A DNA stretch of 64,000 bases from Lachnospiraceae bacterium UBA5895. Its GTDB lineage: Bacteria; Bacillota; Clostridia; Lachnospirales; Lachnospiraceae. The stretch lies in assembly GCA_002431915.1 (NCBI GenBank), contig DJEP01000026.1, positions 1,992-65,991 on the forward strand, given 5' to 3'. Positions 26,291-35,179 of the stretch are shown here, one piece after another (position 1 is the first letter of the stretch; each line of letters starts with the position of its first letter). The notes beneath the pieces were generated by a model, which was not told where the DNA came from, ran no database searches, and was given only the letters and a program-made list of their open reading frames with translations. The translations under genes were made by a program, and so were the position numbers.

Positions 26291-26340
26291 TCTTTATTCT
26301 TCTTTGTTCTTCTTTATTCTTCTTTGTTCTTCTTTATTCT
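26291..26340. repeat. 10-bp tandem repeat between rsmB and rlmN
   Basis: Five consecutive 10-bp units alternate TCTTTATTCT and TCTTTGTTCT, so the real period is 20 bp. The array starts inside the last codons of rsmB (its TAA lies in the first unit on the minus strand) and ends 5 nt before the rlmN start codon. It replaces the normal ribosome binding site of rlmN. Confidence 0.9.
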
Positions 26341-27653
26341 TCCGCTTTTCTGCGCAGCCTTGCATAGTAGAATCCATCCGCCGCATCCGTTCCCGGCAAA
26401 AGCTGCCTCTCTTCCTCCAACACAAACGGGAGATGATCCGTGATCCAGGCTGCCTTTTCCTGATTCTCGCCTCTGTGGATCGTGCAGGTGCTGTATAACA
26501 GCACGCCGCCCGGCTTCACATACCGCCATCCGGTCTCTACGATCTGTCTCTGCAGTTCATTGATGGATTTAAGGCTGTCCGGCGTTACATGATATTTAAT
26601 ATCTCTCTTTTTGCCCATGACACCCAGTCCCGAGCAGGGGACATCCATAAGCACCACGTCTGCGTATCCTTCATGAGCAGCGTCGGGAACCGTGGCATCG
26701 TGCACCTCCACTTCCACATTCGTGCACTGCATGCGTTCCAGATTCTCAAGGATCAGCTCGGTCTTGTATTCCGAAACATCACGGGACAGCACATGCCCTT
26801 TGGCTCCGGCGTACTCGGAAGCTAGAATCGTCTTGCCTCCCGGCGCCGCACACAGATCCATGACCTTGTCCCCGGGATGAATCTGCGCCGCCTTCACCGC
26901 CAATGCGGAGGAGACATCCTGCACAGTAAATCTGCCTTCGGCGAATCCGGGAAGTGCATTCACGTTTTCCAGATTCTCCGCCAGATACACATAGGGAAGT
27001 TCCTTACTTTGTGTAAGGCTCACCCCTGTACTTTCAATCTGTGTGACCAGATCTTTTCTCTCCTCTTCCGACAGGTCCACACGGAACCGCAGAGATACCG
27101 GATGAATCTTAAGCAGTCCCTTCAGAAGTGTTTCCGTTCCCTTCATGCCGTATACCGGAAGCCACAACTCCACGATCCATTCCGGCATAGAATATTTTAC
27201 GCTGAAATATTTCACAGAATCCGCAGGATCCGGCAGGGGCATCTTGTCCTTGCTGCGGGCAATATTGCGCAGGACGGCATTGACGAACCCCTTCAGAGTA
27301 CGGAAACCGCGCTTTGCCGCCAGCTTACAAGCCTCATTACATACCGCACTGTCCGGCACCGCATCCATATACAGGATCTGATAGGTACTCATGCGGAGCA
27401 GGCAGCGGATCAGAGGCTTCATCTTCCGGACCGGAACCGAAGAGAACTGATTCAGATAATAGTCCAGTTCCAACTGTCTCTCTATGGTACCTTCCGTAAC
27501 TCTCTTGATAAATGCCTTATCCCTGGGATCCAGGTAATCGTATTTATCCAGCACTGCTTTTATTAATTTATGGGAAAAATCCTGCCCCCTTTCCAGGTCC
27601 AGCAGGATCTCCACAACGATCTCTCTTGTATCGGTTGTTGCAGGATTCCCCAT
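26334..27653 (-). CDS. rsmB: 16S rRNA (cytosine-967-C5)-methyltransferase RsmB
   Basis: A 439-residue SAM-dependent m5C methyltransferase with an N-terminal NusB-like RNA-binding domain (about 1-150) and a C-terminal catalytic domain. Motif I is LCAAPGGKT. The two cysteines typical of m5C enzymes are in MDVPCSGLG and LLYSTCTIH. It begins 2 nt after the yugP stop with its ribosome binding site inside yugP. Its stop lies in the tandem repeat before rlmN. Confidence 0.96.
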   Translation of the reverse strand: MGNPATTDTREIVVEILLDLERGQDFSHKLIKAVLDKYDYLDPRDKAFIKRVTEGTIERQLELDYYLNQFSSVPVRKMKPLIRCLLRMSTYQILYMDAVPDSAVCNEACKLAAKRGFRTLKGFVNAVLRNIARSKDKMPLPDPADSVKYFSVKYSMPEWIVELWLPVYGMKGTETLLKGLLKIHPVSLRFRVDLSEEERKDLVTQIESTGVSLTQSKELPYVYLAENLENVNALPGFAEGRFTVQDVSSALAVKAAQIHPGDKVMDLCAAPGGKTILASEYAGAKGHVLSRDVSEYKTELILENLERMQCTNVEVEVHDATVPDAAHEGYADVVLMDVPCSGLGVMGKKRDIKYHVTPDSLKSINELQRQIVETGWRYVKPGGVLLYSTCTIHRGENQEKAAWITDHLPFVLEEERQLLPGTDAADGFYYARLRRKAEE

Positions 27654-27655
27654 GC

Positions 27656-28375
27656 TTAGTCTCTCCTTCTGCGGTTACCGCCATACAGCAGGATCAGACG
27701 AAGCAGCTGTAATGCGGAGGATGCCGCTCCCGCCACGTAGGTAAGGGCAGCCGCTGTCAGCACCTTTTTACCACCGCTTACTTCTTCACTGCCTAACAGG
27801 CCGTATTCCTCCACCTTCACAATTGCTCTGTGAGAAGCATTGAATTCCACTGGAAGTGTCACCAGCTGGAAGATCACGGTCAGGGCAAATGCCCAGATTC
27901 CAAGCTGAATCAGTGTCTGGTTCCAGCTGAGCAGTACTCCTAATAAAATCAGAGGAATACTTAAATTACTTCCGATATTCACCACCGGCACCAGTGCCGC
28001 ACGGACACTCATGGGCACATAGCCGTGAGCATGCTGAATGGCATGTCCGCACTCATGGGCTGCCACACTGACTGCAGTCACTGAGGTTCCGTTATAATTA
28101 TTATAAGACAACCGCACCGTATCCGTCCGGGGATCGTAATGATCGCCGTCTTTGGAATTCAGGCACTCGATCTGTACGTTATACAAACCTTCCCTGTTTA
28201 AAATATTCCGGGCTGCTTCCGCTCCCGTAAGCCCTCTCATATTCCGGACCTTACTGTATTTGCGCATGGTGGAGTTCACCAGTGCACTGGCACCCAAACA
28301 TAACACCAGTCCGATCAGTACCAGAAAATACGTGGGGTCAAAATAATAGCCATATCCATAATAACCACCGTACAT
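27656..28375 (-). CDS. yugP: Zinc metallopeptidase YugP (membrane)
   Basis: A 239-residue membrane protein of the neutral zinc metallopeptidase type. A Tyr/Gly-rich N-terminus leads into a first helix (about 15-35). The catalytic HECGH is near residue 108. Three more hydrophobic segments and an Arg-rich tail follow. Its physiological substrate is unknown. It is embedded between fmt and rsmB, an order common in clostridia, and has AAGGAG upstream. Confidence 0.9.
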   Translation of the reverse strand: MYGGYYGYGYYFDPTYFLVLIGLVLCLGASALVNSTMRKYSKVRNMRGLTGAEAARNILNREGLYNVQIECLNSKDGDHYDPRTDTVRLSYNNYNGTSVTAVSVAAHECGHAIQHAHGYVPMSVRAALVPVVNIGSNLSIPLILLGVLLSWNQTLIQLGIWAFALTVIFQLVTLPVEFNASHRAIVKVEEYGLLGSEEVSGGKKVLTAAALTYVAGAASSALQLLRLILLYGGNRRRRD

Positions 28376-28425
28376 AGAAAAGTCTCCTTTCTATACCTGT
28401 CTAGCTCTAGTCTATCCTATCTGTC

Positions 28426-29361
28426 TTAATGCTCGCCAAGGATCTCTCCCGGCTGCACCTTCACGCCCAGGAGAAAATCATGGGCCGTCATACGCTTTTT
28501 GCCTTCCAGCTGTAATTCCATGACCTTCAGGGCACCTTCCGCCGCAGCCACTTCAAAGGAATCCTTATTCACCGTAAGGATCGTGCCGGGGGCTTCTTTG
28601 TGTACGGTAGCCATGGGAATGGCTTTCCAGATCTTCAACTGTTTTCCATGGTAAAACGTATAGGCACTTGGCCAGGGAGTCAGTCCTCTGATCAGTCTGT
28701 CCAGTTCCGCCGCTGTCTTGGTAAAATCCAGTCTGCCCATCTCTTTGGTGATCAGAGCCGCGTAGCAGGTCTTGCTGTCATCCTGTTTTTCCGGAATTAA
28801 TTTCCCGGCTTCCAATAAGGGCAGTGCCTCGGTGATTGCCTCGCCGCCTAACACCATCAGTTTATCGTGCAGTGTCTCAAAGGTATCTTCCGTAGTGATG
28901 GGAATCTTCTTCCGGTACAGCATATCGCCGGTATCCAGCCCGGCATTCATCTGCATTATGGTCACACCGGTCTCAGTCTCTCCGTCGATGATCACTCTCT
29001 GGATCGGAGACGCACCACGGTATTTCGGAAGCAGGGATGCGTGAATATTCAGACATCCGTACTTCGGCAGATCCAGAATCTCCTGGGACAGGATCTGTCC
29101 GAAAGCTGCCACGATATAAACATCTGCGGGATATTTTTTCAATTCTTCGATAGCCTCGGGAGTCTTGATCCGGCGGGGCTGGAATACCGGGATGCCGTGT
29201 TTTACAGCGCATTCCTTCACCGGTGGAAACTGTAACTGCCCACTTCTTCCCTTTGCCTTGTCCGGCTGGGTTACCACTGCGGTGATCTCATGCCCCTGTG
29301 CGATCAGAGCTTCCAGAGCTCCCACTGCGAAATCGGGAGTTCCCATAAATACGATCTGCAT
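28426..29361 (-). CDS. fmt: Methionyl-tRNA formyltransferase
   Basis: A 311-residue enzyme that formylates initiator Met-tRNA. The formyltransferase fold opens with MQIVFMGTPDFAVGAL. The catalytic region includes CLNIHASLLPKYRGASPIQ with the conserved Asn and His, and GLDTGDMLY. A C-terminal OB domain binds tRNA. It is downstream of def in the same operon, pairing addition and removal of the formyl group. Confidence 0.97.
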   Translation of the reverse strand: MQIVFMGTPDFAVGALEALIAQGHEITAVVTQPDKAKGRSGQLQFPPVKECAVKHGIPVFQPRRIKTPEAIEELKKYPADVYIVAAFGQILSQEILDLPKYGCLNIHASLLPKYRGASPIQRVIIDGETETGVTIMQMNAGLDTGDMLYRKKIPITTEDTFETLHDKLMVLGGEAITEALPLLEAGKLIPEKQDDSKTCYAALITKEMGRLDFTKTAAELDRLIRGLTPWPSAYTFYHGKQLKIWKAIPMATVHKEAPGTILTVNKDSFEVAAAEGALKVMELQLEGKKRMTAHDFLLGVKVQPGEILGEH

Positions 29362-29384
29362 AGCTTATCTCCTTCCCGGAATAC

Positions 29385-29864
29385 TTATTCTTCCTCGTCC
29401 TCATAGGTCATGTCCTGCAGAGGGCCTTCCGCCTTCTCCACATAGAGATGACCATCCAGGTGATCCAGTTCGTGGCAGATGGCTCTCGCCAACAGTTCCG
29501 TTCCCTCTACCTCGATGGGCTTCATGTTCACATCCAGAGCTACTGCTTTCACATAATTGGGTCTGGTCACAATACCGAACTTTCCGGGAACGCTTAAGCA
29601 CCCTTCCTGTCCGGTCTGCTCTCCGCTGCTCTCCACGATCCGGGGATTGATGAGAATGTAAGGATCCTCTCCGGTGGTGTCGATCACCACAATTCTCTTA
29701 AGTATGCCCACCTGGGGAGCTGCCAGTCCCACACCGTTGGCGTCATACATGGTCTCTAACATATCCTCGATCAGTTCCTTCGTCCGGGGAGTCATCTCCT
29801 TGACCTCCTTACAGGTCTTGGTCAGTACTTCATCTCCATATTCACGAATATTTCTGATTGCCAC
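29385..29864 (-). CDS. def: Peptide deformylase
   Basis: A 159-residue iron/zinc enzyme that removes the N-formyl group from nascent proteins. The three motifs are intact: GVGLAAPQ, EGCLSVPG (metal Cys) and HELDHLDG (two metal His and catalytic Glu). A short acidic tail ends the protein. It lies 12 nt after priA and 23 nt before fmt. Confidence 0.97.
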   Translation of the reverse strand: MAIRNIREYGDEVLTKTCKEVKEMTPRTKELIEDMLETMYDANGVGLAAPQVGILKRIVVIDTTGEDPYILINPRIVESSGEQTGQEGCLSVPGKFGIVTRPNYVKAVALDVNMKPIEVEGTELLARAICHELDHLDGHLYVEKAEGPLQDMTYEDEEE

Positions 29865-29876
29865 CGTTATTACCTC

Positions 29877-32129
29877 CTATAATATAGTTATCGGGTCAAA
29901 ATCGAATTGTATACTCAGCTGTCTGGGCTGCCACTTCCTGAGTGTCTCTTCCACACGGTCCTTTACATTCACAAGTGTATCATATTCCTTGTGCTTTACA
30001 TAAAACACATACCGGTAGATATCGTTGATCTTACTGATATTTGCCGGAGCAGGGCCCAATACCTGTATTTTTTTATCGGACTGTTCTGACAAAAAGTCCA
30101 TATTAGACTTTACCACATCTGTCAGGCCGAGGGCAAGCTGTTTTACATTTTCTTCCTCTTTACCATAGATCTGCACGGCCAGCATATGTGCTGCCGGCGG
30201 ATACCCGGACAGCTCCCGGTACAGGATCTCCTCTTCATAAAAGTTCTCATAATTCTGGGCCGCCGCACAGGTTATGGCATAATGATCCGGCTGATAGGTC
30301 TGGATCACCGCCTCTCCGGGGAGCACGCCTCTGCCGGCTCTGCCCACCGCCTGTGTCAACAGCTGGAAGGTCCGCTCTCCGGCACGGTAATCCGAGGCAT
30401 TTAAGGACAGATCCGCTGCCAGGATTCCCACCAGGGTCACCCTCGGAAAATCATGACCCTTGACGATCATCTGGGTGCCGATCAGCACATCCGCCTCACC
30501 GTTTGCGAAAGCGGACAATATTTTCTCATAACTGTCTTTCGTCCGGGTCGTATCCGCATCCATGCGCAGCGTCCGAACCCCGGGATACAGCTGTTTTAAT
30601 TTTTCTTCGATCTGCTGAGTGCCTGCCTTAAATCCCAGGATATATTTTGATCCGCATTTGGGACACAGCTTTGGCATCGGCTGTGTGTAGCCGCAATAAT
30701 GACAGATCAGCTTTCCCCCTTTATGCTCTGAGAGAGAGACATCACAGTGGGGACATTTCATGACTTCCCCACAGGAACGGCAGGATACGAAACCGGCATA
30801 ACCCCTGCGGTTTAAGAACAGGATGGTCTGCTGCCCTTTGTTCAGCCGGTCCGTCATCAGCTCCTGTAATTTTCTGCTGAAAATAGAACGGTTTCCCTCC
30901 TGCAGCTCCTGTCTGAGATCCACCGTGTATACCACCGGCAGTTCTCCTCCGGTCAGCCGCTTCGTCAGATGGAACAGCCGGTATTCTCCCTTTCCTGCTC
31001 GGTAGTACGCCTCTAAGGAAGGGGTCGCCGATCCCAGCACCACGCTGGCTCCGTACAGCTTCGCCACTTCCATAGCGGTCTCTCTGGCATGGTATTTGGG
31101 AGTACTCTCACTTTTATAGCTGTTCTCCTGTTCCTCATCCATGACGATCAGTCCCAGATTGGGAAAAGGAGTAAACAACGCTGACCTGGGACCTATGATC
31201 ACATCGATCTCCCCGGCTTTGGCACGTTCGCACTGATCATATTTTTCCCCGGGAGACAGTGTGGAATTCATCACGCTGACCCGGTCACCGAATCTCTGAT
31301 AAAATCGTAACAGTGTCTGGTAGGTCAGGGCGATCTCCGGAATCAGCACGATCGCCTGACGTCCTCTTTTTATCATCTCGCCGATCAGCTGCATGTATAC
31401 TTCCGTCTTGCCGCTGCCGGTGATGCCGTGGATCAGATAGGTCTGCTTTTTCCCGGCATCGAAATCCGCAAGGACTTCTGTTACGATATACTGCTGTTCC
31501 TCACTTAAGGTATTGCGCTTTGCCTCCACAGATTGCATTTTGACCGGATTGCGGTAGCTTTCAGAGCTGACCAGCTTCGCTGCGCCGCTTTTCACGATGC
31601 TGTTCACCGTAGCAGCGCTGACACCCAGTTTCCCGGTGATCCACTCATAGGGAATACTCTCCTGCTTCGACAGGGCTCGCAGAAGCCTTGCCTTCGCCAC
31701 CTGTTTCTTGCGCTCGCATTCGCCTAAGAGCGACAGAATCTCCTCTCTGTTCATCAGGCGCACCAGCTGTCTGTGCTCCAGTTTCTTCACGGTCTGCTTC
31801 GCCGGCAATACCGTCTTCAACGCCTGGATCATGGTACATCCGTAGTTACGACGGATCCATGCTGCCAGTGCGATCATTTTATCTTCCACACCGGTCTCTT
31901 TTTCGGGAAATCCGGCGATCTCCTTGATCTTCTCCGGTGCAAACTGGCACTTATCTCCTATGCCGACCACGTAACCTTTGATCAGGCGGTTCCCATTGCC
32001 GAAAGGGATCATGACGCAGGCTCCGGGCTCCAGCTGTTCTGCCAGTCTCTCCGGTACCCGGTACTGAAAGGTCTTATCCAGTTTTTCATGAGAGATATCC
32101 ACAATGATATCTGCATATAACGTACTCAA
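29877..32129 (-). CDS. priA: Primosomal replication-restart helicase PriA
   Basis: A 750-residue 3'-5' helicase that reloads the replisome at stalled forks. The N-terminal DNA-binding domain is followed by Walker A GITGSGKTEVY. Motif II reads DEEQ where DEEH is more common. A zinc-binding region has CRSCGEVMKCPHC and CHYCGYTQPMPKLCPKCG. The C-terminal helicase motifs include TQAVGRAGRG. The start is TTG at 32129 with GAGG 8 nt upstream. Confidence 0.96.
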   Translation of the reverse strand: MSTLYADIIVDISHEKLDKTFQYRVPERLAEQLEPGACVMIPFGNGNRLIKGYVVGIGDKCQFAPEKIKEIAGFPEKETGVEDKMIALAAWIRRNYGCTMIQALKTVLPAKQTVKKLEHRQLVRLMNREEILSLLGECERKKQVAKARLLRALSKQESIPYEWITGKLGVSAATVNSIVKSGAAKLVSSESYRNPVKMQSVEAKRNTLSEEQQYIVTEVLADFDAGKKQTYLIHGITGSGKTEVYMQLIGEMIKRGRQAIVLIPEIALTYQTLLRFYQRFGDRVSVMNSTLSPGEKYDQCERAKAGEIDVIIGPRSALFTPFPNLGLIVMDEEQENSYKSESTPKYHARETAMEVAKLYGASVVLGSATPSLEAYYRAGKGEYRLFHLTKRLTGGELPVVYTVDLRQELQEGNRSIFSRKLQELMTDRLNKGQQTILFLNRRGYAGFVSCRSCGEVMKCPHCDVSLSEHKGGKLICHYCGYTQPMPKLCPKCGSKYILGFKAGTQQIEEKLKQLYPGVRTLRMDADTTRTKDSYEKILSAFANGEADVLIGTQMIVKGHDFPRVTLVGILAADLSLNASDYRAGERTFQLLTQAVGRAGRGVLPGEAVIQTYQPDHYAITCAAAQNYENFYEEEILYRELSGYPPAAHMLAVQIYGKEEENVKQLALGLTDVVKSNMDFLSEQSDKKIQVLGPAPANISKINDIYRYVFYVKHKEYDTLVNVKDRVEETLRKWQPRQLSIQFDFDPITIL

Positions 32130-32159
32130 TCTGTTGTCCTCATGATTTTATTTTCCTGT

Positions 32160-33668
32160 TTATTTTACAGCCGATCCCGGGATATGTCCTTCTGCTAAAA
32201 TGTCCCGGATCAGGTCACGTTCATCCATGGGATGCTTCACGCCTTTGATCTCCTGGTAGTCTTCGTGTCCTTTTCCCGCCAGCACGATAATGTCGCCGGG
32301 TTCTCCGTGTTCGATGGCATAAGTGATGGCTTCCTTGCGGTCGCAGATCTCCACATATTTGCCGTCCGTCTTCGCCATACCGGTCTCGATATCATTGATA
32401 ATATCCCGGGGCTCCTCGAACCGGGGATTGTCGGAGGTAATGATGGTCAGATCCGCCAGTCTGCCGCTGACCTCTCCCATCTCGAAACGGCGCTGTCTGG
32501 AGCGGTTGCCACCGCAGCCGAACAGGCTGACCAGTCTGTGGGGTTCATACTCCCGCAGGGTGGTTAACAGACTTTCCAGTGCCATGGCATTGTGGGCATA
32601 GTCGATCAGCAGAGTAAACTTGTCGGAGACTTTGATCATCTCGATACGACCCTTTACTTTTGCCTGTAGCAGTGCCTTTTTGATATTTTCCTCATCTACC
32701 TTAAAATGACGGCAGATGGCAATGGCTGCCAGGGCATTGTACACGCTGAATTTGCCGGGCATGGGTACTTCCACAGTAAAGTTCATCAGCCCGGTCACAT
32801 GGAAGGTAACACCCAGTTCTCCGGGCTTATGTACCAGCTGCCTATCTTCGGCACGTAACATGCAGTGCTCTCCCATTCCGAAGCTCTCCAGTTCGCAGGT
32901 ATGTCCTTCTGTCACTGCCTGCCAGTGGGCATCGTCACCGTTGACAATTCCCACCTTACACTGCTTGAACAACAATCCCTTGCAGTGCAGATATTCCTCA
33001 AAGCTTGCATGCTCATTGGGTCCGATATGATCCGGCTCCAGGTTCGTGAAAATGCCGTAATCAAAGATAAAGCCCTGGGTGCGGTGCAACATCAGCGCCT
33101 GGGAAGATACTTCCATTACCACCGTATCCAGTCCGACCTCCACCATGCGGGCAAAATACTCCTGTAACAGGTATGATTCCGGTGTGGTGTTATTTGCATG
33201 AATATGTTCGTCTCCGATGATCACTTCAATGGTTCCCACCAGCCCTACTTTATAGCCGGCATTTTCCAGAATGGACTTTACCAGATAGGTGGTAGTGGTC
33301 TTGCCCTTGGTTCCTGTGATGCCGATAACCTTCAGTTTTTCAGCCGGGTGTCCGAACCATGCTGCGGAGATAAACGCCATGGCATACCTTGTATCCGCTA
33401 CCTTGATCACGGTCACATCAGCATCCGCCGGAAGCTCTACGTCCTTTTGCACCACCAGTACTCCGGCGCCCTGCGCAGTCACCTGAGTGGCGAAATCATG
33501 TCCGTCAAAATTTGCTCCGGTAATACAAATAAACAGACAGCCCGGAACGATCTTGCGGGAATCATAGACCACTGCCGTGATCTCTTTGTCTAATGTTCCC
33601 CGCACTGTTTCATAATCCAGCTTTTCCAGAAGTGTTGCTAATTTTCTGTTATTTTCCATATTTTTCAT
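32160..33668 (-). CDS. murE: UDP-MurNAc-tripeptide synthetase MurE (meso-DAP type)
   Basis: A 502-residue Mur ligase. The P-loop is GITGTKGKTTTTYL near 105-120. The substrate-specificity motif is DNPR (SDNPRFEEP), which marks meso-diaminopimelate-adding enzymes. The C-terminal domain has LAGKGHEDYQ. The start at 33668 follows AGGCGG; 12 more in-frame codons upstream are possible. It lies away from the division cluster, at the head of the priA-to-rsgA gene run. Confidence 0.95.
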   Translation of the reverse strand: MKNMENNRKLATLLEKLDYETVRGTLDKEITAVVYDSRKIVPGCLFICITGANFDGHDFATQVTAQGAGVLVVQKDVELPADADVTVIKVADTRYAMAFISAAWFGHPAEKLKVIGITGTKGKTTTTYLVKSILENAGYKVGLVGTIEVIIGDEHIHANNTTPESYLLQEYFARMVEVGLDTVVMEVSSQALMLHRTQGFIFDYGIFTNLEPDHIGPNEHASFEEYLHCKGLLFKQCKVGIVNGDDAHWQAVTEGHTCELESFGMGEHCMLRAEDRQLVHKPGELGVTFHVTGLMNFTVEVPMPGKFSVYNALAAIAICRHFKVDEENIKKALLQAKVKGRIEMIKVSDKFTLLIDYAHNAMALESLLTTLREYEPHRLVSLFGCGGNRSRQRRFEMGEVSGRLADLTIITSDNPRFEEPRDIINDIETGMAKTDGKYVEICDRKEAITYAIEHGEPGDIIVLAGKGHEDYQEIKGVKHPMDERDLIRDILAEGHIPGSAVK

Positions 33669-33785
33669 AAAGGTATCCGCCTTTCCCGAAAAAACTTGTT
33701 GCATACTTTTTTTATTTTACTCTTTTTTCTGTAAATGTACCACCCTTAAATTTCATTGCACCTTTTGCTCTTTTCTTCAAAATGT

Positions 33786-33791
33786 TATAAT
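33786..33791 (+). promoter_or_regulatory. Perfect -10 box upstream of the membrane-protein remnant
   Basis: TATAAT at 33786-33791 lies 52 nt upstream of the ATG at 33843; no good -35 is visible. Just downstream an AAGATAT/ATATCTT pair (33792-33820 region) flanks a TTGACCCTGACATCA motif shared with the 14976-15098 repeat. Confidence 0.35.
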
Positions 33792-33842
33792 AAGATATCT
33801 TGACCCTGACATCATATCTTTAGATTTTAAGGGGGATTTCTT

Positions 33843-34140
33843 ATGAACGGCTTTTACGGATCCATCCTGTTGCAGTGGGTTCCCGCATTGTTTACCTTTT
33901 AAAAGAAGATTTCGATGTGATGTCCGGGGCATTTCTGCTATGGTTTGTAGCAGAAATCATTTCCTTTTCTCCGAACACTTATGACAATAATAAATTTTTA
34001 TATGTGACCTATGTATTCGTCTGCTGTCTCAGCGCCGGATACGGCATAGACCTGCTACGTTCTCTGAAAAAACGTTCCGCGCGCTCTATCCCTGCATCTT
34101 CGACAACGGAGAAATTCAGATCTACCGGATCACTCAGTAG
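33843..34140 (+). pseudogene. Decayed C-terminal remnant of a polytopic membrane protein
   Basis: A good ribosome binding site (AAGGGGGATT) precedes ATG 33843, but that frame ends after 19 codons. Protein-like sequence continues in a second frame (GAFLLWFVAEIISFSPN, then YDNNKFLYVTYVFVCC, about 33875-34075). It ends in a third frame with EKTFRALYPCIFDNGEIQIY and a TAG at 34138-34140. The three pieces join in order as the end of one large membrane protein, possibly of a glycosyltransferase-like type. At least two frameshifts and loss of the N-terminal bulk make it a pseudogene. Its end overlaps the yitT-like gene's end by 11 nt. Confidence 0.65.
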
Positions 34141-34807
34141 CCTCATACTCCGATGTACGAAGTTCTGTGGTATCGCTTTCCCGGGGTCTGCCGAAATTCT
34201 GAACAACCCCAATCAGCTGTCCGGACAACAGCACAGTGAACAGAGAATATCCGATCCTTCTCACCGAGATATAGCTTAACGACATCACCAGTACGATCAG
34301 ATCCGTCATCAGATACACCCACTGGATCTTCCATCCGGTGGCATGGGAAATACTCATGGCCAGAGCATCATCTCCACTGGGAGCTCCGCCGATCCGCACG
34401 CACAATCCGGCACCCACACCGACAAACAACGCTCCCACCAGTGCCGCCGCAAGGGGCTGCTCCGCCAGTCCGGGCCACAGATGCGGAAACTGTTCACAGA
34501 TCTTATAAGTCCCGGAGAATCCGACGGTAGCCAGCGCCGAATAGGCAATGAATTCCCTGCCCAGCAGCTTCCATCCCAGCACATAGCACAATACATTCAT
34601 GATACCGCCGGTCACCGCCGGGGATATGCCGGTCCAGTGCTCCAATAACAGTGTCGCTCCCAGTACCCCACCCTCGGTGACACCGGAGATGGAATGCACA
34701 TGATATAAACCAAATGCCAGAATAAAACTTCCCAATAAGGTTACAGCACAATTTTTCAGGGTGAGTTTTTTTAAGGCTTCTTTCCATTCGTGAATCTGTA
34801 AGTTCAT
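34130..34807 (-). CDS. YitT/YczE-family membrane protein
   Basis: A 225-residue membrane protein with five to six helices. The motifs SGVTEGGVLGATLLLEHWTG and GAPSGDDALAMSISHATGW are typical of the YczE/YyaS/YitT group, whose transport or signalling role is unknown. There is no soluble C-terminal DUF2179 domain, so it belongs to the short subgroup or has lost that part. AGGAAG precedes the start. It is the first gene downstream of the two tandem candidate small RNAs. Confidence 0.8.
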   Translation of the reverse strand: MNLQIHEWKEALKKLTLKNCAVTLLGSFILAFGLYHVHSISGVTEGGVLGATLLLEHWTGISPAVTGGIMNVLCYVLGWKLLGREFIAYSALATVGFSGTYKICEQFPHLWPGLAEQPLAAALVGALFVGVGAGLCVRIGGAPSGDDALAMSISHATGWKIQWVYLMTDLIVLVMSLSYISVRRIGYSLFTVLLSGQLIGVVQNFGRPRESDTTELRTSEYEATE

Positions 34808-34891
34808 TTTAATCTTCCTGTCTTTTTATCCTTTATACTTTACTATCATACCTTTTTTACTTAGTTTTCTCAAGTGGAAAATCCGGACACG

Positions 34892-34922
34892 AAAAAGCGC
34901 CCCGGTTACCCGAGACGTTTTT
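34892..34922 (-). terminator. Terminator of candidate RNA copy 1
   Basis: The minus-strand stem AAAAACGTCTCGG pairs with CCGGGGCGCTTTTT, with one bulged C and two G-T pairs and a GTAA tetraloop, ending in five T. It is unrelated in sequence to the terminator of copy 2 but placed identically. Confidence 0.8.
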
Positions 34923-34927
34923 CCGAT

Positions 34928-34995
34928 TTTCTTATGAGGGGGGGAGATAGTGAGTTCATCAACTATCTAAAATACATATTACAGGGAAAATGTGT
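34928..34995. repeat. 68-bp direct repeat, copy 1
   Basis: Direct repeat with 35112-35179 at an offset of 184 bp; only positions 34969 and 34985 differ. On the plus strand it contains a G7 tract and a six-codon frame starting with GTG at 34951 region and ending in TAA. Confidence 0.95.
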
Positions 34996-35076
34996 ACAGA
35001 ATGTGTACGAATTCTAACTTTATTCTAAAATGAATCTTGAGGTTTTATAAAGTATCCTTTTGTATTATAAGGAACC

Positions 35077-35109
35077 AAAAAGCCTCAGGCATCGTACCTG
35101 AGGCTTTTC
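35077..35109. terminator. Bidirectional terminator of candidate RNA copy 2
   Basis: A perfect 12-bp stem (35078-35089 with 35097-35108), a 7-nt loop and A/T runs on both sides. On the minus strand it ends in TTTTT. Flanking GGAACC and CGGTTT can extend the stem. Confidence 0.85.
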
Positions 35110-35111
35110 GG

Positions 35112-35179
35112 TTTCTTATGAGGGGGGGAGATAGTGAGTTCATCAACTATCTGAAATACATATTACAGAGAAAATGTGT
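35112..35179. repeat. 68-bp direct repeat, copy 2
   Basis: Second copy of the 34928-34995 repeat. The substitution at 35153 changes the stop of the plus-strand six-codon frame from TAA to TGA, which keeps it a stop. Confidence 0.95.

Larger units (their letters stand above)
34888..34998 (-). ncRNA. Candidate C-rich small RNA, copy 1
   Basis: Read on the minus strand: a conserved upstream segment with TGTACA (34993-34998) and TAATAT (34976-34981), then an RNA of about 80 nt. It opens with a 7-bp hairpin (AGATAGT/ACTATCT, 34944-34968), followed by an unpaired C7 tract (CTCCCCCCCTCATAAG). It ends at a terminator at 34892-34922: 13 bp with one bulge, a GTAA loop and five T. The 68-bp part 34928-34995 is 66/68 identical to copy 2. 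No protein is encoded on this strand. It could instead be a leader attenuator of the yitT-like gene. Confidence 0.5.

Noticed and set aside
30040..32129. PriA motif II DEEQ as a loss-of-function change
   Set aside because: The acidic pair is kept and all other helicase motifs and zinc cysteines are intact; the last position varies within the family.
34928..35179. Two direct repeats considered as a minimal CRISPR array or attachment sites
   Set aside because: Only two copies at an offset of 184 bp, with a terminator and unrelated sequence between; no cas genes or integrase nearby.
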